Notes: a model not told the origin generated them from the sequence alone. Positions 46,537 through 58,287 are shown, numbered from the stretch's first letter. The stretch: 64,000 bases of DNA from Aegilops tauschii subsp. strangulata (GCF_002575655.3 NC_053037.3:324845294-324909293); one strand, 5' to 3'. Program-made: numbers and translations.

Positions 46537-46665
46537 TGAAGCCGAGGAGGAAGGAAGAAGACAACTCGAGGGGATCCAAATCCAGTGATGGGATGCGGCT
46601 AATCGAGCGGCTGGGGGCTGACCGGCCGAAATTTTCGGCCGGCGCGCCGGTGCCTAGTAGTGCCC
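45491..46665. mobile_element. Mutator-like non-autonomous element
   Basis: 1175 bp with imperfect GC-rich inverted ends: CGCCGGCCAAATCTTTCGGC at 45511-45530 against CGGCCGAAATTTTCGGCCGG in inverted form near 46623-46642. Flanks TATGACTTTC (45481-45490) and TATGAGTTTTC (46666-46676) look like a 9-10 bp target duplication, as made by Mutator-type transposases. The middle has three or four tandem copies built on TTTTGCTAC, TTTGCTACATCCATCATGCC and GCTGCAACCGT. No transposase. Open frames are low-complexity. Confidence 0.55.
46506..46535. repeat. Homopolymer G run (30)
   Basis: Thirty consecutive G near the right end of the Mutator-like element, flanked by the palindromic GCCGGCCGCCGGC. Length may be unreliable. 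Confidence 0.9.
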
Positions 46666-46777
46666 TATGAGTTTTCTACGGAATCACATATTTCAGAATC
46701 GTAGCAGTTATAGCATGAAATATACTCTTAATGATGAAAATGAAAATATAATAATACAATAGCATATTTCTAATAGT

Positions 46778-47365
46778 TTAACTTCAGATAAATCTTATAT
46801 GCATAGTGAAATGGACAAGAGGGAGTATGCTTAGCTATTAATGGTCCAGGTGTTGCGTCGCACAAGTATATTATATGGTGTTAATTAAAGTAGGGATCCC
46901 CTCAAAAATAATAATTTAAAGTAGGGATCTGGACGTCGATGGGAATCAAATTATTAAAGGCCCCTAGGGTCACAAGATGGCGCGATTGGCCGATTTGGAC
47001 GTGATTTTCCCTCGGTCTCCATCGCCTGCCCGAGCGCGCCGGTAGTTGGAGCGTAGGTACATTTCTTAATCACAAGCACAGGGATGTAGGAGTACTTTGT
47101 ATACTCTGGGCGAGATCGTGGCTTAATTGTGACTACGCATCTGAAATCCTTGTTAACTTCGGTGGTGCGAAAGGTGGTCAATTTGATACATTTTCTGTGT
47201 GTGCGTGTCGCTATCCAGGATACGATTCCGAAAAGACGGGACGAAATGTCTACAAAGATTTGGATGTCCGGCCGACAGAGGTGCCACACATTAGTACTAG
47301 CAGTGTCAATGGATTATTAAGCTCGTAATTAATGAGCGTGATAGATGGTCATACGTTAGCTAGTA
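46778..47365. other. Low-copy intergenic DNA
   Basis: AT-rich with two AAAGTAGGGATC phrases at about 46887 and 46919. I see no gene, promoter or repeat structure I can support. Confidence 0.4.
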
Positions 47366-47489
47366 CTCTCTCTGTATCAAAATATTTTGTTGTGATTTGA
47401 GTTAAAAAACCACGACAAATATTTTAGAATGGAGTGAATTGAAGAAAAAACCAGGATCTAAAAGATCTTATATTATTTCACAGAGAGAG
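47366..47489. mobile_element. Stowaway-type MITE
   Basis: 124 bp with inverted ends CTCTCTCTGTATCAAAATAT and, at the other side, the complement of CTCTCTCTGTGAAATAATAT, flanked by TA on both sides (47364-47365, 47490-47491). This is the Tc1/Mariner-derived MITE structure common in Triticeae. Confidence 0.8.
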
Positions 47490-47491
47490 TA

Positions 47492-48188
47492 AGAGCCAGC
47501 TAGTGTGCACGTGACATGAAATGTTCACGCCCCCCCCCCCCCCCCCCCCCCCCCCCACCCACCCACATCGAAATATAGCCGGATATTGACCCTTAATTAA
47601 GAAGAAACGACCTTGTTCTGTACGTATTCAATTCGAGACGCTAGTGTTACTGTCTGATGGCGTGGTGATTAAATGCCCAGGGCTAATCATACTGTACGCA
47701 TCGTACGAAGGTTTGAAAGCAAGAAAGCTGTCTCAGTCGTCGAGGCTGTAGCTAATCGGCAAAGTAAACGTATACGGCCAAAATAAGCCGGGCCCAGCCA
47801 TTTGCGGGTGGCCCGCCATTCCCGTCAGGTGACGTATCTAGCTCATCATATTCCTTTCTAAAGGTAGTTAACTTGAAAGTATGCATACGATTCCTGTCAT
47901 CCTGTGCACCGCATCTCGTGCAAATCTCCTTGAACGGCAGGCCAGCGATCGAAGCAAGCATGTGAACGAACGCCGGCGCGGGGGAGGATGAGAGAAAAAA
48001 GAGATGCATGATGACGTGACGTGCGACTGTAGGATTGCCTGCGAGTTCATGCATGCAGATCGATCCATATGCAAACGGATCTAACCTGCACTGTCGCGCA
48101 TTCAATTGCATGTTACCTGGTCCGGGCCCCGCGTGTCATGTGTAAAATACATTATCTCTGCCCGTGCCATCCGACTGCAAGCTATTTT
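47492..48188. other. Intergenic DNA with poly-C run
   Basis: A 27-base C run at 47530-47556 followed by CACCCACCCA. 47650-48180 is low-copy in appearance; open frames are short and without codon signal. Confidence 0.4.
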
Positions 48189-48191
48189 CAG

Positions 48192-48373
48192 GTGGTGTTT
48201 GGTTCTCTAGTCCTAGGACTTTTTCTAGTCCCTAGGACTTTTTGAAAAAGACTCTCAAGGAGGTGCTTCTAAGGACTTTTAGCAAAAAGTCTTAAAAAAA
48301 GTCCCCCCTGTTTGGTTTGCTAGGGACTTTTTTAGTCCCAACACAAAAAAGTCCCTGAAACCAAACACCCCCT
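48192..48373. mobile_element. MITE with GGTGTTTGGTT inverted ends
   Basis: 182 bp. The left end GTGGTGTTTGGTTCTCTAG and the right end complement AGGGGGTGTTTGGTTTCAGG match, and inner AAGTCC / GGACTT motifs fold back. Flanking CAG on both sides (48189-48191, 48374-48376) fits a 3-bp duplication. hAT or Harbinger class cannot be decided. Confidence 0.65.
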
Positions 48374-48377
48374 CAGT

Positions 48378-48970
48378 TTTCCATAGATAAACTGTGACTT
48401 TGGGAAACAATACAATGATTGCTCTCTCGCGAACCTTCTTTGGCGCACCGTTCATATAGCCTTCAATATTATTTTTCCAGACAGTGTTGACATGTTATTT
48501 GAGACGCGGCTAACTGGAGCGGACCAATCATTACGGCACGTATTCAGTAGGAATATGCGCATTACCGTGGGCTATATGGAACCGCATGAATGATATGATC
48601 TTTAACAGACAAAATATTTTAAATTTCTTGCAGGTCATCTTCAGAGCTACGGCATGGATCCATACGTGGTCGTTACTCACTCCTACAGACTTCAGGGAGC
48701 ATTTGGCTGTTGGGTGCAACCGTTGAGAGATGTCAGCGTGAGGTATCTTTAACCGGTTTAAATGGCGATTCAATAATAGATAAATGTTTAGTCATCTCGT
48801 CCTATTTATACGCCGGTTGTGGCTTTATTTGCATTTTATATTTTGTTTTCTTTTGCTCCGTGAGCTGTATTGGATTGTAGATTTTGTATTTCGTTAACAT
48901 CTTTTAATAATATGGCCGTATGCATCTGTCGGATGCAGAAGGAGAGGGCGATCCTCCTTCCTCCGCCACC
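48378..48970 (+). mobile_element. LINE 3' fragment
   Basis: An open stretch from about 48538 to TGA 48724-48726 encodes the C-terminal end typical of grass L1-type LINE ORF2: PWAIWNRMNDMIFNRQNILN, then WIHTWSLLTPTDFREHLAVG and CNR. It is followed by a LINE-like 3' UTR (CGGTTGTGGCTTTATTTGC, GGCCGTATGCATCTGTCGGA). The RT domain is missing, so this is a 5'-truncated copy. The polyA tail is not clear. Confidence 0.65.
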
Positions 48971-49090
48971 TTCACGTACGCAATAGAACGTTAGGGCCGT
49001 GCGGTACATGCGATCGATCTCGCCGTTCTTGCATGATGTACGTACATATCATAGCACATATGCATGGCATCCATGTAAGTTGACGGGTTA

Positions 49091-50838
49091 GGCCAACTCC
49101 ATCGCACGATCTCATTCTGTCCGGTCCCGTCCGTTTGGAGTAAAAGGGACAAACGAGGCGGCCCAGTGCGTGACGGCCCGGACCCATCTGGTCCGTTTTA
49201 TGTCTGGACCGACCCATTTCGAGCGCAAACTTGCGCCGGGTTTGGGTCGCGACGGACACCAAACGAACGGACGCCTCGTCCGTGTCGGGGCCGCGTGGCA
49301 GGCGGCCACCTACCTCCCACCCGCCCACATTAATGCGCACGCGCGGGCGGCCCCGCCTATCATCCGCCCAGGCGAACGGTCGCGGTCCTTCTTAAATGGG
49401 AACCCGTGGACCGGTCGTCATCCACACTGCTCCACTCCACCCCGCGGCCTCCTCGAAACCCAACAACCCCAGACCCCAAAACCTAGCCTCGAGCTTGCCG
49501 CCCGGCCGCCCGCAGCCATGGGGCTATGGAACTACGACCGCAAAGGCAAGCACGACCGCGAGGCTGGCTCCTCGTCAGGACGCCGCCGCGGCTCCATGAA
49601 GAAGGAGGAGCCCGCATCGCCACCGCGTCGGGCCCCGCGCCGCCCGCGTTCTCCAACGTGCCCACGGTCGCCGGCGAGCACGACCGGCACTACATCAAGG
49701 CGGCCGTATCCGCGTGCCGATCCCGCCGGTCCCGCTGAGCGGCCGTGCGCGCCGCCAGGAGATCGAGCGCCGCCACCGCCTCCTCCCGGACGACCTCTAC
49801 TACGACGAGAGGTACGCCCCCGACTCGCCATTGTGGGACACCTGGTTCCGCGATGAGCATGACATGCGGCGGGCGTCCTTCTTCGCCGGCACGTCGACGG
49901 GGCCGCGGCGGCCACGTGAGCACCGAGCGGCTGCTCCCAGGCACGCGGGCGTACGCGGGTGCGCGGCCTGACGCCCACGCCGTCGCCGTCGCCATCTCCA
50001 TCGCCACCACCACCTCCTCGCATGACAGCGGAGGAGGAGGCCCGTCTCATGGCGCGTGTGCTGGAGGACTCCATGCACACGCACGACAAGCGCCAATGGG
50101 AGGGCCTCGAGGAGATGACGGCCCTCTCTGTGGCCGGCGACGTCGCCATCCCTGAGCTGGAGATGGTGCCGAAGGAGGAGGTGGTGGAGGAGCCGTCGGT
50201 GGCCGCGTTCCACCCGGGCCTGGTGGGCCAGGGGTGGAGCTGGTCGTGCACCGCAGAGCAGATGGCGGCCTCCGTGGGGGCGTGAACTGGTGCCCCACGC
50301 CGCCGCGGTCACCGGAGCGGGACGCCTTGCCACGGGAGGAGGTGGTGCAGGCACCTGCCACCTTCTAGCCCGCGGCCCCCGTGCAACACGGACCGCCGGC
50401 CCACCTGTGGACGCCGCCGGACTACGTCGACCTCGTCAGCGACGACGGACACCGGCGGCCACTGAAGACGGCGACGGCCACGGCATCGACGGGTGCGGCA
50501 GGAGCACGCGGGCGGCGTTTTTTAAATTTTGTTTTTTTGTTAATTATGGAACTGGGCCGTTTAAGTGGACCGTGAAACTGGGCCGTTTTGTGGCGGTGAC
50601 CCCTAAATATATTTTAAGTTTTTTTTAACTGCGTTTATTTACTTTTTTAGGCATTTTATTTTATTTTTTTGTTTTTTTAATCACGTCCGTCCCGGACATG
50701 ATTTGGGGTGCGACCGCGCGTTGGACGCACCCACGACCCAACGGACAAACGCGGACATGGGCGAACCCATTGCCGTCCCAAAAGGACAAAATCCGGTCCA
50801 ACCGGACGTCCGTTTGGAGTCGTGCGATGGAGTTGGCC
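49091..50838. mobile_element. Harbinger-type non-autonomous element carrying a gene
   Basis: 1748 bp with inverted ends GGCCAACTCCATCGCACGA and TCGTGCGATGGAGTTGGCC, perfect over 19 bp, and TTA on both sides (49088-49090, 50839-50841), the target duplication of PIF/Harbinger elements. Subterminal GTCCGTTTGG / CCGGACG motifs continue the inverted symmetry. No transposase; the inside is a GC-rich gene-like sequence (49518-50507). A T-rich stretch lies at 50517-50690. Confidence 0.75.
49518..50507 (+). pseudogene. Frameshifted gene inside the Harbinger-type element
   Basis: ATG 49518 opens MGLWNYDRKGKHDREAGSSS. Coding sense then moves between frames: EHDRHYIKAAVSACRS (about 49672-49735), ERRHRLLPDDLYYDERYAPD plus FRDEHDMRRASFFAG (about 49750-49900), EEEARLMARVLEDSMHTHDK and FHPGLVGQGWSWSCTAEQM (to 50285), then NWCPTPPRSPERD and PPDYVDLVSDD near the end. 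At least three frame changes and a TAG near 50369. I recall similar proteins spread through grass genomes as transposon-carried genes, but no function can be named. TATA-like sequence is not evident; the leader is CT-rich. Confidence 0.55.
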
Positions 50839-50841
50839 TTA

Positions 50842-51365
50842 CACACGTGCCACAGCGGGGACATGCCCCGCTTTGGGATGCTTCGACAGATGGCAATGGG
50901 AATATCATGGGAGCCTGAATACAAGGATAGCGTGTGTTGGATCTGAATTTTTGATGTGTCAGAATGCATACACGCACGTGTGCTCCCTGTGATCCTGCAT
51001 AGGATGCCATGCGCGGAATATTAGACGCATAATGTATGGGCCACCGATCGATTATTCGATCAATTGCAAGGTTCCATCGAATTTATATATTAGTATTATC
51101 TAGGCCTGGATTGGATTGTTATCCAGATGATATATTAGGATATACTCCTACTCTGTAAAAGAATTACAAGGTATACGTATAGTCAGTGGATTGATCATCG
51201 GTTCGCATGAGGGAACGTTTCTTTCTTTCTTTTCTTATACATTTCCTTTTACTTTTTACATTTATGCATCAATGATGCTTTTTAACGCTTAAACAACATC
51301 TTATATTATTTGATGAAAACACCGACGACATTTTAAAGTGAGACCGATTATACATAGGTCGCCTA
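50842..51365. other. Low-copy intergenic DNA
   Basis: AT-rich from 51000 onwards. No gene, promoter or repeat that I can support. Confidence 0.4.
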
Positions 51366-52045
51366 AAAGATTATTTTAGATAAGTCAATTTTTATTTGAC
51401 TTTTGGAAAAAAATTCTAATCTATTCATTAACTGTTAGCTCCATAGACCACCTAGCGACGACTACAAGCACTGGAAGGCGCGCCGGCGTTATCGTTCCAC
51501 CATCACAGGAGCCGGGCAAACCTTGTTGTAGCAGAAAGTCGAAAAATCGTTGTGATTTGGCCCCAGAGGACCAACGCGTCAGAACAGTAACCACCGCCGA
51601 CGAAGAGAAGCGTAGATCGGAAGGATCTAACTTGTAGACACACGAACATAGACGAAGGAAGACCACATCCAAGCATACCACCGAAGACAAACATCGACTG
51701 AATCCTACCACATCCGCCGGAGACAAACCTCCACGCACCCTCTAACGGCGCTAGAAGCACCACCAGGACAAGGGCTAGGCGAGAAGAACCTTATTTCATC
51801 TTCAGGAAGCCGCCACCACCTCGTCTTCTTGAGCAGGACACAAACCCTACCAAAACTTAAAAATACCTAAAAACGGAGCCTTCTCGCTAGCAACGACCGG
51901 GACCCATCGCGCCTCCATGGCCCTAAGGCCACAGGAGATGAGGAGGTCGGCGGCTGCCCTTGCGTGTGTGAGGAGCGAAGGGGTATACCACTTATGCCGA
52001 CCTAACCAAACGAATAACTTTTTAGATAAGTCAGTTTTGTCGGTC
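51366..52045 (-). repeat. Retroposon-like block between direct repeats
   Basis: The GC-rich middle (minus strand CGCCTTCCAGTGCTTGTAGTC ... GAATAGATT near 51420) resembles the 3' tail of dispersed Triticeae retroposed sequences, from memory. It is flanked by direct repeats TTTTAGATAAGTCAATTTTT (about 51373) and TTTTAGATAAGTCAGTTTTG (about 52020). Coding not supported. LINE, SINE or other origin is undecided. Confidence 0.35.
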
Positions 52046-53400
52046 ATTCGATTAAGATCCGACAACTGTTCTTCTTTCTTCTTCCTCCAGCTTTCTTCCT
52101 CCTCCAATCATTCCCCTCCCACAAAATCGACTTACCTAATTACAAATTCATATAACTTACATATATCTATTGTGTTTTATTATGTTGAATAATTATGGGA
52201 CATAAAGCAGACAGGTGGGACAACAAGTCCTATACATTGCAAAGAGGCCCTTACACAACTTATTTAAAAATAAGTCCACATAGAACATTGTGTTCAACTG
52301 TGTTGTCTTCTCCAGTGTCCTCCCTCCTTCATCTTGGTTGTGGCAACCGCGGAACAAAATGGAAGCTCGACAACTTCTGCCAAGCCTACCCAAGTTGTTG
52401 CCACCACGGGATATGAAAACCATAATAATCACCCATCTCGGGTGGTGGGATATGAACCTGGAGGATGAACATCGGTTGAGGGATCTCCTCGTGCAAGCAA
52501 GCCACCCCACACTACTAGGGACTAGATCGGGATCGCGCCTTGGCGCGAGGGTACCGGTCCAACGCTTTGGTCAAACATGTAATGCTTAAGTTGGTAAGAA
52601 TCCTTATTTAGCATATATATTCAAACAAGAAAACAAAATAAAAGAAAGAAGAAACATTAACTTTTAATAGAAGCAAGACAACAAAAGATATGCCAGTCCA
52701 AACGATGTGGTCAAGCAAGTAATGATCGGTTGGTAGAAAGTGCGGCATGCCACAGCCCTGCCGAGTGATCATATCCAACCCGGTAACGAAGTCGTGAAGA
52801 TTCAGTGCATTCCACTGATGCATTTCATATGATATGTAGCATAATGCACCGAAAGTTTCAAGGTTTAGAACAACGCTATAATTGGCAACCTTCTGAGAAT
52901 GAGAAATATACAGAAGACGCCTTGACACTGACATCTACTTACAAAAGATACCAAATTTCATAATTTCTTAAATAATTTGAATCAACAAAATAGAAGTTTC
53001 CAGAAAAAGATTGACATAGAATCCCAAACAAATATTGACAGAAAAGAACTGATCCTTGGCATTGTCCGCCGCAACGATTACGTCGCCGATCTGATCATCA
53101 TGCCATGGTGCACGATGTCGCTGTCCATTCACTCGTCGCCGCTCACATTGACAGTGGCGTTTTGCCTGGTTCCTGGACGCTGAAGGGGGCGATACCTACA
53201 ACGTCATCGAGCTCTTGGCCTCATTTTGCTACTTAGTTCAGAACTTTGTCATCCTGCATTTATCAGTTCACACGGCGGAGAGAGAAATAGCAGAGGTTCA
53301 CAATTATTCTCGAATTAATTGGATGTGTTTAGTAGCTGAATTCTGGTTGAGGTAGAAGATGTTGAGTGAACCTGAGATATATAGTACCACTTTATTGGGA
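52046..53400. other. Intergenic DNA, likely 3' flank of the gene at 53412
   Basis: No clear gene. Two related phrases, CAACGCTTTGGTCAAACATGTAATG (about 52560) and CAAACGATGTGGTCAAGCAAGTAATG (about 52697), suggest an old duplication. 53060-53220 is GC-richer and might be an exon or 3' UTR, but I could not fit it to a frame. Confidence 0.35.
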
Positions 53401-53411
53401 GATTCAGCATT

Positions 53412-56400
53412 TTAGACCTTTGCTTCATCCCCGAGCTGCTCCTGCTCAGCTTTCTGCTTGCGCAGCTCGGCTAGAGATGCCAATGCTCAAAATACAACTA
53501 TAAAAAAACATAGGAGCATCCATTAAATTTGTGCGGGTATCAGAGGCAGGAATACATATTAACATTAAGAACAATCAGAATTGACTTTTTGCCTCTTATA
53601 GAATAAGATTTCACAATAAATGAATCATAAAATTGATCTTAGTTGCACGAACAAAAAATGGAAGTTTGAGCTGGAAGAACCAAAAAAATTAACGCTTAAC
53701 TGCACACACAAAAATCTATTTCTCAGACTGCTCTTCTTACTTAGTTGAAATTGCATATCGATTGAGAAACAAAGGCCACTTCCAAATTTACTTATATCTC
53801 CATGATATATTGTTAATCCCCTAATTCCTTATCCGGACATTGGTTACGGTTTATGGTTCACTATGTTATTGGAAAATTATTTAGAGGAATCAAATCTAGC
53901 GAAGTTGTAAGAACACACAAATTAACAAAAAATGGAGTGGAAGAAACAATCCGTCCATATCGATAAAAAGGGCGTGGGTGGCAGCAGCGATGGCGACGAC
54001 CTCATGTTTAGCCAACCAGAAAATGACATGTATTCTCAAGCATATTCAAAAAGAGGATCAAATAAAAGTATGTGTGTACTTCAGGGATAATTACCTTGAG
54101 AAAGTTGTGGTATGGACGGGGAGTTGATGGTCGCACGATCTAGATGTAGAGCAGTGAAGAGATGAGTTGTGGGCCAATCACCTTGTGGTAGCAGAACTCA
54201 TGGTCGGACTGGGCCTCAACAAATCTACAGAAGGCCGGCAGGAACGCGGCTTAGCATCGGGGTTGGGAGCTCAGTCGATGCTACTTCGGGATGGCAGCCC
54301 CGCACTGCTGGAAGGGAAACCAGAGCCTCGAGCTTCCGGCGCTGCTGGCTGCCACCTTATTCAAACATTGATAACTAAAGTCTCATTAGTATTAACTTGT
54401 AAATGATTAGGAACAAATAATAGGTGGATGCAAATACAAATCAGGAACAGGAACGAAACAACTTAACTGGATGCAAATTAGAATACTTTTACTCTGTATG
54501 CATCAAAAGAGTCTCTTGTGGTCTAGAAGCTTAGTGAATAAGCTCACAGAAGCAACACATAATTGTTCTATGTAGTGAGGAAAAAATTAAGCTCACAAAA
54601 GAGCAAAAAGGAGGAAGAAAAGAATACATGACAATACAAAAAAAATCTTCATTTTCAGGTGAAAGGCCTGGGAATTAAGCATGATATAAACACCAATTTA
54701 TATGAATCATGCCAAAGATTCTGTTGCACAATCAATCACGACCTCGATATGTTTTTGACAATATGGATCATACTCTATGGACCATGAAGTCTGGAAATCA
54801 CACCACACAAATATAAATTATCAAGACAGAGGTAATACAACATTTTTTGGAAGTATTTCCAGTCCTAGTGGAATATAACCAATCTAAACCATCACAACCC
54901 ATGGATAACAACATGCATATGGGCCTTTACCTTTTGTGCATCTTCCAAAAGTAGATTAAGTTACTGAGATAGCCACCTTTTGTGAATCTTTGTGTACATG
55001 GGAAATTCTCTCAGTGCTCAACTAGGTTTATCACTACAAATAAAACTAAAAACGCCATTGACACAACAACGACAAGGATACTATTAACATACAACCTAGG
55101 TAGCTACATAACAACAACAAAGCATGTCCTATTTAATCCAGGAAGCGGCACCTAAGTAAGTGCAACACAACCTCCAGGCATAAGATCAACTCTAATTAAG
55201 GCTAACAGGAATGAAGAAGATATATCACTTTATTAGGTTTCATTGCGGAGGCAATCACAACATGAACGCCGAGACGGAGGCCAGATGAGCATGTAAAGCA
55301 TTTATCCATGAATAAGCTACATTCAAATAATAGTTGAAGCCAGAATGCAAGTAAAGATATTAGGATGCAAGGAGGCATGAATATTAGCAAGGAAGACATG
55401 CATCGTTCTATACCTGACAAAGGCCAAACAGAAGCAAAGAAACCTGAGCGTATAAACTACAGTAGCATTGCCTTCCATTGCTTCTCGTCTGTAAAGCAAT
55501 GAGACTCTCATCATGCGTCAAGGCTATCAACACAATTGTTTCAATCCTCCAATTAACAGTAACCAGTTTGGTTTTGAAATACACTTCACCAATTACACAT
55601 CTATAACCAGTTTGTACAACACAATGTTGCATGTTTTCCTGCCTACTAAATATGAATAGGAATTATAGTACGAAACCTAAATTTATCCTTTGATTATGTG
55701 CATGCCATGTCAGAATACTATGCATGAAACCAAAACTGACATGAGAGGGTGGGGATGGAGTGGAGAGGAAGAGGTAATCGAAGCCACATATGACACTGCT
55801 GATATTCTTAACAAAGGCAGCATGGCCTAAATCCAAGCATACAAAACAATAGCTTCTAAAAGAACAAAGAGTTCATAAGTGAAGTTACTTGGCATTTTGG
55901 TTGTCCCCACCTCTCAGCATATTCCCCTTTCATTCTGGCAGAGGAAATAGCCTACAATATGCAAATCAATTGAGAAGAAAAATGTGAGATGAAGCAACAA
56001 CAATAAGCATATAAAGAGAAGTATTTTACGAAAAATGGCAGTTAGTACTATCAGCCGCTAAGGAATATGAACGATATGCAGCTCGCCGACCGCCATTATC
56101 AATTATCCAAAAGAAAGTTACAAAAAATTGACAGTTAGTACCATAATGCCGCTAAGGAATATGAACGATATGCAGCTCACCGGTGGCCATTATGAATTAT
56201 CTAGAAGAAAGTGGCATGCTAATGACAATTATCCAAAAGAGAAGTGATTCTATCTATCATGACGCATGAGTAACATATAGATATAGAAAATTTATCAAAT
56301 GCAAATGGAAAGGTACAAGCAATCACGGACTATTTGACACTCACCAAGCTAGAAACTTTTTAGTATATCTATGTGCCACTGAATGAGAAAACACTTAAAT

Positions 56401-57167
56401 ATGAATCATGATACAAAGCATATCAAGCATGACCAGGCATCCTATTGGCTAAATTAATCTTCTACATCCATTTAGGACAACATGAGTAACTCAAGCACAT
56501 GTAGGCAGCAACATGTAGTCGTTACAGAATTTTATACACATCAACCTCAAGCATGACTGCATTATAACTTTAAACAATGAAATCAGGACCTATAATGTAC
56601 TAATTATCAATCACTCGACTTGCATCGTTACTTTTTTCCCATCACTCAACAACAAGTGAAAAGAAAAATTCCCAATAGGGAGCAAGTAATATTTGCTACA
56701 AGCGGATCATGTTACCTGCCTCATATTTTTGTGAGTTCACTTCCTCCCTGGCTGGAAGATCATTAGAACCTCTTCCATCACTGCAGAACACTGAAAAAGG
56801 AAACAATTCGGTAATTACCAAAAAGTTAAATGTACAATATGAGCATATATCAAATATCTTGAGGTAAAGCACCATGAAGCGAGCATATAGTTATACTCTT
56901 GGTTACAATCAATGGTTTCATTGATCCTATTTTGCGCAGGTCAATACAGAAGGAACCAAATCAGTCAGCAGAGTGTATTTCTGAAGAGATGTTTACCCTA
57001 TTTTTACAGAGATGCATAGGGAGAGGGAGATGGCCTGAATCTGAATGTTCGTACCTGGTAGAGGAGCTTCTCGAGGATGAGGTCTGCGACATCCATGACG
57101 GTGCGGAAGCGGTTAGAGAGGAAGACGACCCTGTGGTTTGTGCTTGCTGAGGTTAGCATGTGGAACC
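53412..57167 (-). pseudogene. Exons of an unidentified host gene (partial model)
   Basis: Short coding segments bounded by good splice sites on the minus strand: 57167-57055 (HMLTSASTNHRVVFLSNRF, then MDVADLILEKLLYQ, donor CAG|GTACGA), 56780-56716 (DGRGSNDLPAREEVNSQKYE, donor CAG|GTAACA), 55951-55911 (AISSARMKGEYAE, acceptor TTGTAG) and 53470-53412 (AELRKQKAEQEQLGDEAKV then TAA). The product would be charged and helical at its end. I do not recognise the family. Phases of the first two exons do not match directly, so an exon is missing or the gene is damaged. 53480-55900 is AT-rich intron-like sequence. Type is uncertain: it may be a living gene. Confidence 0.45.
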
Positions 57168-58067
57168 CTGCAGAAATGCGTTGCTAAACATCAGAAGATC
57201 TACCAGAGGTCTGTTAAAGAACTTCCCAAACCGCAGACTTGAGACTAAACATCTACATCATGTGCATGCAAAAGAATGGCTTAATGATGCGGTCATGTTT
57301 TTCCATCTTCCAATGTGTTACTTGGTCGTTCAGGAACTAACCATTCCAACAATCGAGCAAATCTTATTAAAAGTAACCGAAGGAACAACATGGAGGAGCT
57401 TACAACCTGGTAGACTTAACTGGGCAGTTCCCGATGGTAGTCGTCAACCTTTGAGCCGCAGAACGGGAAGATCGAATTGATATTTTTGCCAAAATTATTC
57501 ATTTCAGAAGCTCACTCACTACTAAAAGAAATTTATATAAAAAATCATCACAAGTGAAGAAAAGAGGAATCATGGTTTCTAGATCCGAGAGAAGAAACAT
57601 ATCCTTGTTTACTGTTCTAACAAAAAACATAGATGGAAATCTTAGATATTCTAAACCTAAATCTTGGTAACATCCAAATATAACAATTATCAAAATGTAA
57701 AGATTTTCAAGGACATGCAAATTTGACCACATATCATACTAACAGTGGAGACTCGACTGGTATAAGCAGGTAGTATTTTATCTCATTTAGTGGTATTAAA
57801 ATGAACCTAGTCTATATGGTGGTATTATCCGGAAATGGTTTTTTTTGTGTGGTACCGAACCAATTTTCTATATATTGCAGCTAATACCTTTCATATTGGC
57901 GTGCATAGAGAAGCCGAGTTAAATCACCTAGGAATTCCTAAGAGTGCTCTGTTATGTTCAACGACACATATCAAATGATCCCAAGTAAGAATAATAAAGT
58001 TGTGGAATGTCAAAAGATCCATCTAGGAACGCAAATACAACAACTAATTAGTGATTAACTTCTTGAA
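57168..58067. other. Intron-like or intergenic DNA
   Basis: AT-rich. A short minus-strand open stretch at 57502-57416 (MNNFGKNINSIFPFCGSKVD) could be an exon but lacks support. CACTACTAAAAGAAA at about 57516 resembles a CACTA end but no partner is seen. Confidence 0.35.
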
Positions 58068-58287
58068 TTAACTTAATGTAGGATTGCTTAACAAAATCCA
58101 GGCAGCATGAGCCTCTTCAAATGGAACGGTCACTGCCATTGCCCTGAACACAATAGACCAAGTTTAGTTCTTAAGATATTATATATGATGAACACTAACA
58201 TACTACAAGAAATGTGACATTACTTTGCCGTCCAATCATCAACTGCCTGCTCAGCCGCACAGAAACCAGCAAGCTCATCACTACCCT
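58068..58287 (-). pseudogene. 3' exons of a host gene cut by the Copia insertion
   Basis: Exon 58287-58224 (SDELAGFCAAEQAVDDWTAK, donor GCAAA|GTAATG) joins exon 58143 onwards (acceptor GTTCAG|GGCAATGG) with matching phase, giving AMAVTVPFEEAHAAWILLSN and a stop TAA at 58070-58068. The upstream part ends abruptly where the LTR starts at 58288. ACCCT (58283-58287) would be the target duplication; the other side lies outside the window. Family not recognised. It could belong to the gene at 53412-57167 or be separate. Confidence 0.55.

Larger units (their letters stand above)
41128..46777 (-). mobile_element. Lone Angela/BARE-like Copia LTR, split by two insertions
   Basis: Segments 41128-42027, 44696-45490 and 46666-46777 join into about 1.8 kb of LTR in minus orientation. 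The + strand starts TGCTGGGAAACATAGTAG and ends near GCATATTTCTAATA, a decayed form of the complement of TGTTGGAAATATGCCC. No internal domain lies on either side, so it looks like a solo LTR. Flanking duplications are not clear. Hosts the Copia element at 42028 and the Mutator-like element at 45491. Confidence 0.6.

Noticed and set aside
54167..54406. GC-richer stretch with open frames in the intron-like region
   Set aside because: No splice borders consistent with neighbouring exons and no recognisable protein. Left as possible repeat.
57515..58215. CACTACTAAAAGAAA and ACTACAAGAAATGTG considered as CACTA element ends
   Set aside because: Same orientation, no inverted partner and no subterminal repeats between them.
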